A stretch of DNA of 5,424 bases from Anaerolineae bacterium (GTDB lineage Bacteria; Chloroflexota; Anaerolineae; Anaerolineales; Villigracilaceae): the NCBI GenBank assembly GCA_003694975.1, contig RFJH01000188.1:1-5424 (forward strand), written 5' to 3'. Made by a program: the position numbers and the translations under genes. Below are positions 5,215 to 5,424 of this stretch, piece by piece. How positions within the stretch are numbered: position 1 is the first letter of the stretch; every line of letters begins with the position of its first letter. The notes beneath the pieces are model-generated. The model saw only the letters and a list, made by a program, of their open reading frames with translations. It did no database searches and was not told where the DNA came from.

Positions 5215-5424
5215 TTACGCGCGGTGCTTCAACGCCGCGTGCGCCGCCGCCAGGCGGGCGATGGGCACGCGGAACGGCGAGCAGGATACATAGTTGTTCC
5301 CTACGAGATGGCAAAACTCAATGGAGGCCGGGTCGCCGCCGTGCTCGCCGCAGATGCCCACTTCCAAGTCGGGGCGCGTGCGGCGGCCTTCTTTCACCGC
5401 GATCTCCATCAGTCGGCCTACACC
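5215..5424 (-). CDS. ppdK: Pyruvate, phosphate dikinase, C-terminal 69 residues (cut by window edge)
   Basis: This is the C-terminal end of pyruvate phosphate dikinase (EC 2.7.9.1), which interconverts pyruvate, ATP and Pi with PEP, AMP and PPi. The visible part lies in the PEP/pyruvate-binding TIM barrel. It begins GVGRLMEIAVKEG and contains GICGEHGGDP, whose cysteine (25th visible residue) is the proton donor/acceptor to pyruvate, corresponding to Cys831 of the Clostridium symbiosum enzyme. It ends with the family signature YVSCSPFRVPIARLAAAHAAL and stop TAA at 5217-5215. The full protein is normally about 870-900 residues, so most of the gene lies beyond the right edge. PEP synthase and enzyme I share the fold, but the SCSPFRVPIARLAAA end is that of PPDK. 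A strong hairpin follows 5 nt after the stop. Confidence 0.95.
   Translation of the reverse strand, partial: GVGRLMEIAVKEGRRTRPDLEVGICGEHGGDPASIEFCHLVGNNYVSCSPFRVPIARLAAAHAALKHRA

Noticed and set aside
1..5424. The window as a defence system, mobile island or biosynthetic cluster
   Set aside because: No transposase, integrase, toxin, nuclease effector or carrier-protein gene is seen. The genes are core metabolism and isolated oxidoreductases, with no obvious change in base composition.

Overview
The window is a GC-rich bacterial chromosome segment, densely packed with housekeeping-type metabolic genes. Six of the seven genes read on the minus strand. No mobile element, rRNA, tRNA or CRISPR array is visible. 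The gene content, the single-pass membrane protein with a helix-hairpin-helix tail and the intergenic heptamer repeat are what I would expect in Chloroflexota (Anaerolineae-like). That placement is an inference from general familiarity and no marker gene here proves it.

Layout from left to right. (1) 1-1445, minus strand: the start of the E1-beta gene (cut by the left edge), preceded by a complete E1-alpha gene of a pyruvate dehydrogenase-type complex. The two overlap by ATGA. An extended -10 promoter lies upstream of the alpha gene. (2) 1446-1589: a 144-bp divergent intergenic region. (3) 1590-2780, plus strand: a stand-alone HEAT-repeat protein. Its 3' end overlaps the next gene tail-to-tail by 26 bp. 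(4) 2755-3966, minus strand: a zinc-dependent medium-chain dehydrogenase of unknown substrate. (5) 3999-4024: a perfect 26-bp palindrome, probably a terminator. (6) 4043-4435, minus strand: a small protein with one membrane helix and a helix-hairpin-helix domain. It has a near-perfect Shine-Dalgarno and a textbook sigma-70-type promoter (TTGACA, 17 bp, TATATT). (7) 4513-4582: about ten tandem copies of the heptamer GGTCTAY, filling the gap between that promoter and the next gene. (8) 4587-5144, minus strand: a compact YdjA-like nitroreductase with a GTG start. (9) 5177-5209: a terminator-like hairpin. (10) 5215-5424, minus strand: the C-terminal end of pyruvate phosphate dikinase, with its catalytic cysteine motif.

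Functionally, the two ends of the window both handle pyruvate: pyruvate dehydrogenase E1 makes acetyl-CoA, and pyruvate phosphate dikinase interconverts pyruvate and PEP. Between them lie two stand-alone oxidoreductases and two proteins of unknown role, and nothing shows that they form one pathway. The least explained parts are the heptamer array abutting a strong promoter, the membrane-anchored HHH protein, and two strong hairpins that each end exactly 32 nt before a start codon, leaving little room for an ordinary promoter.
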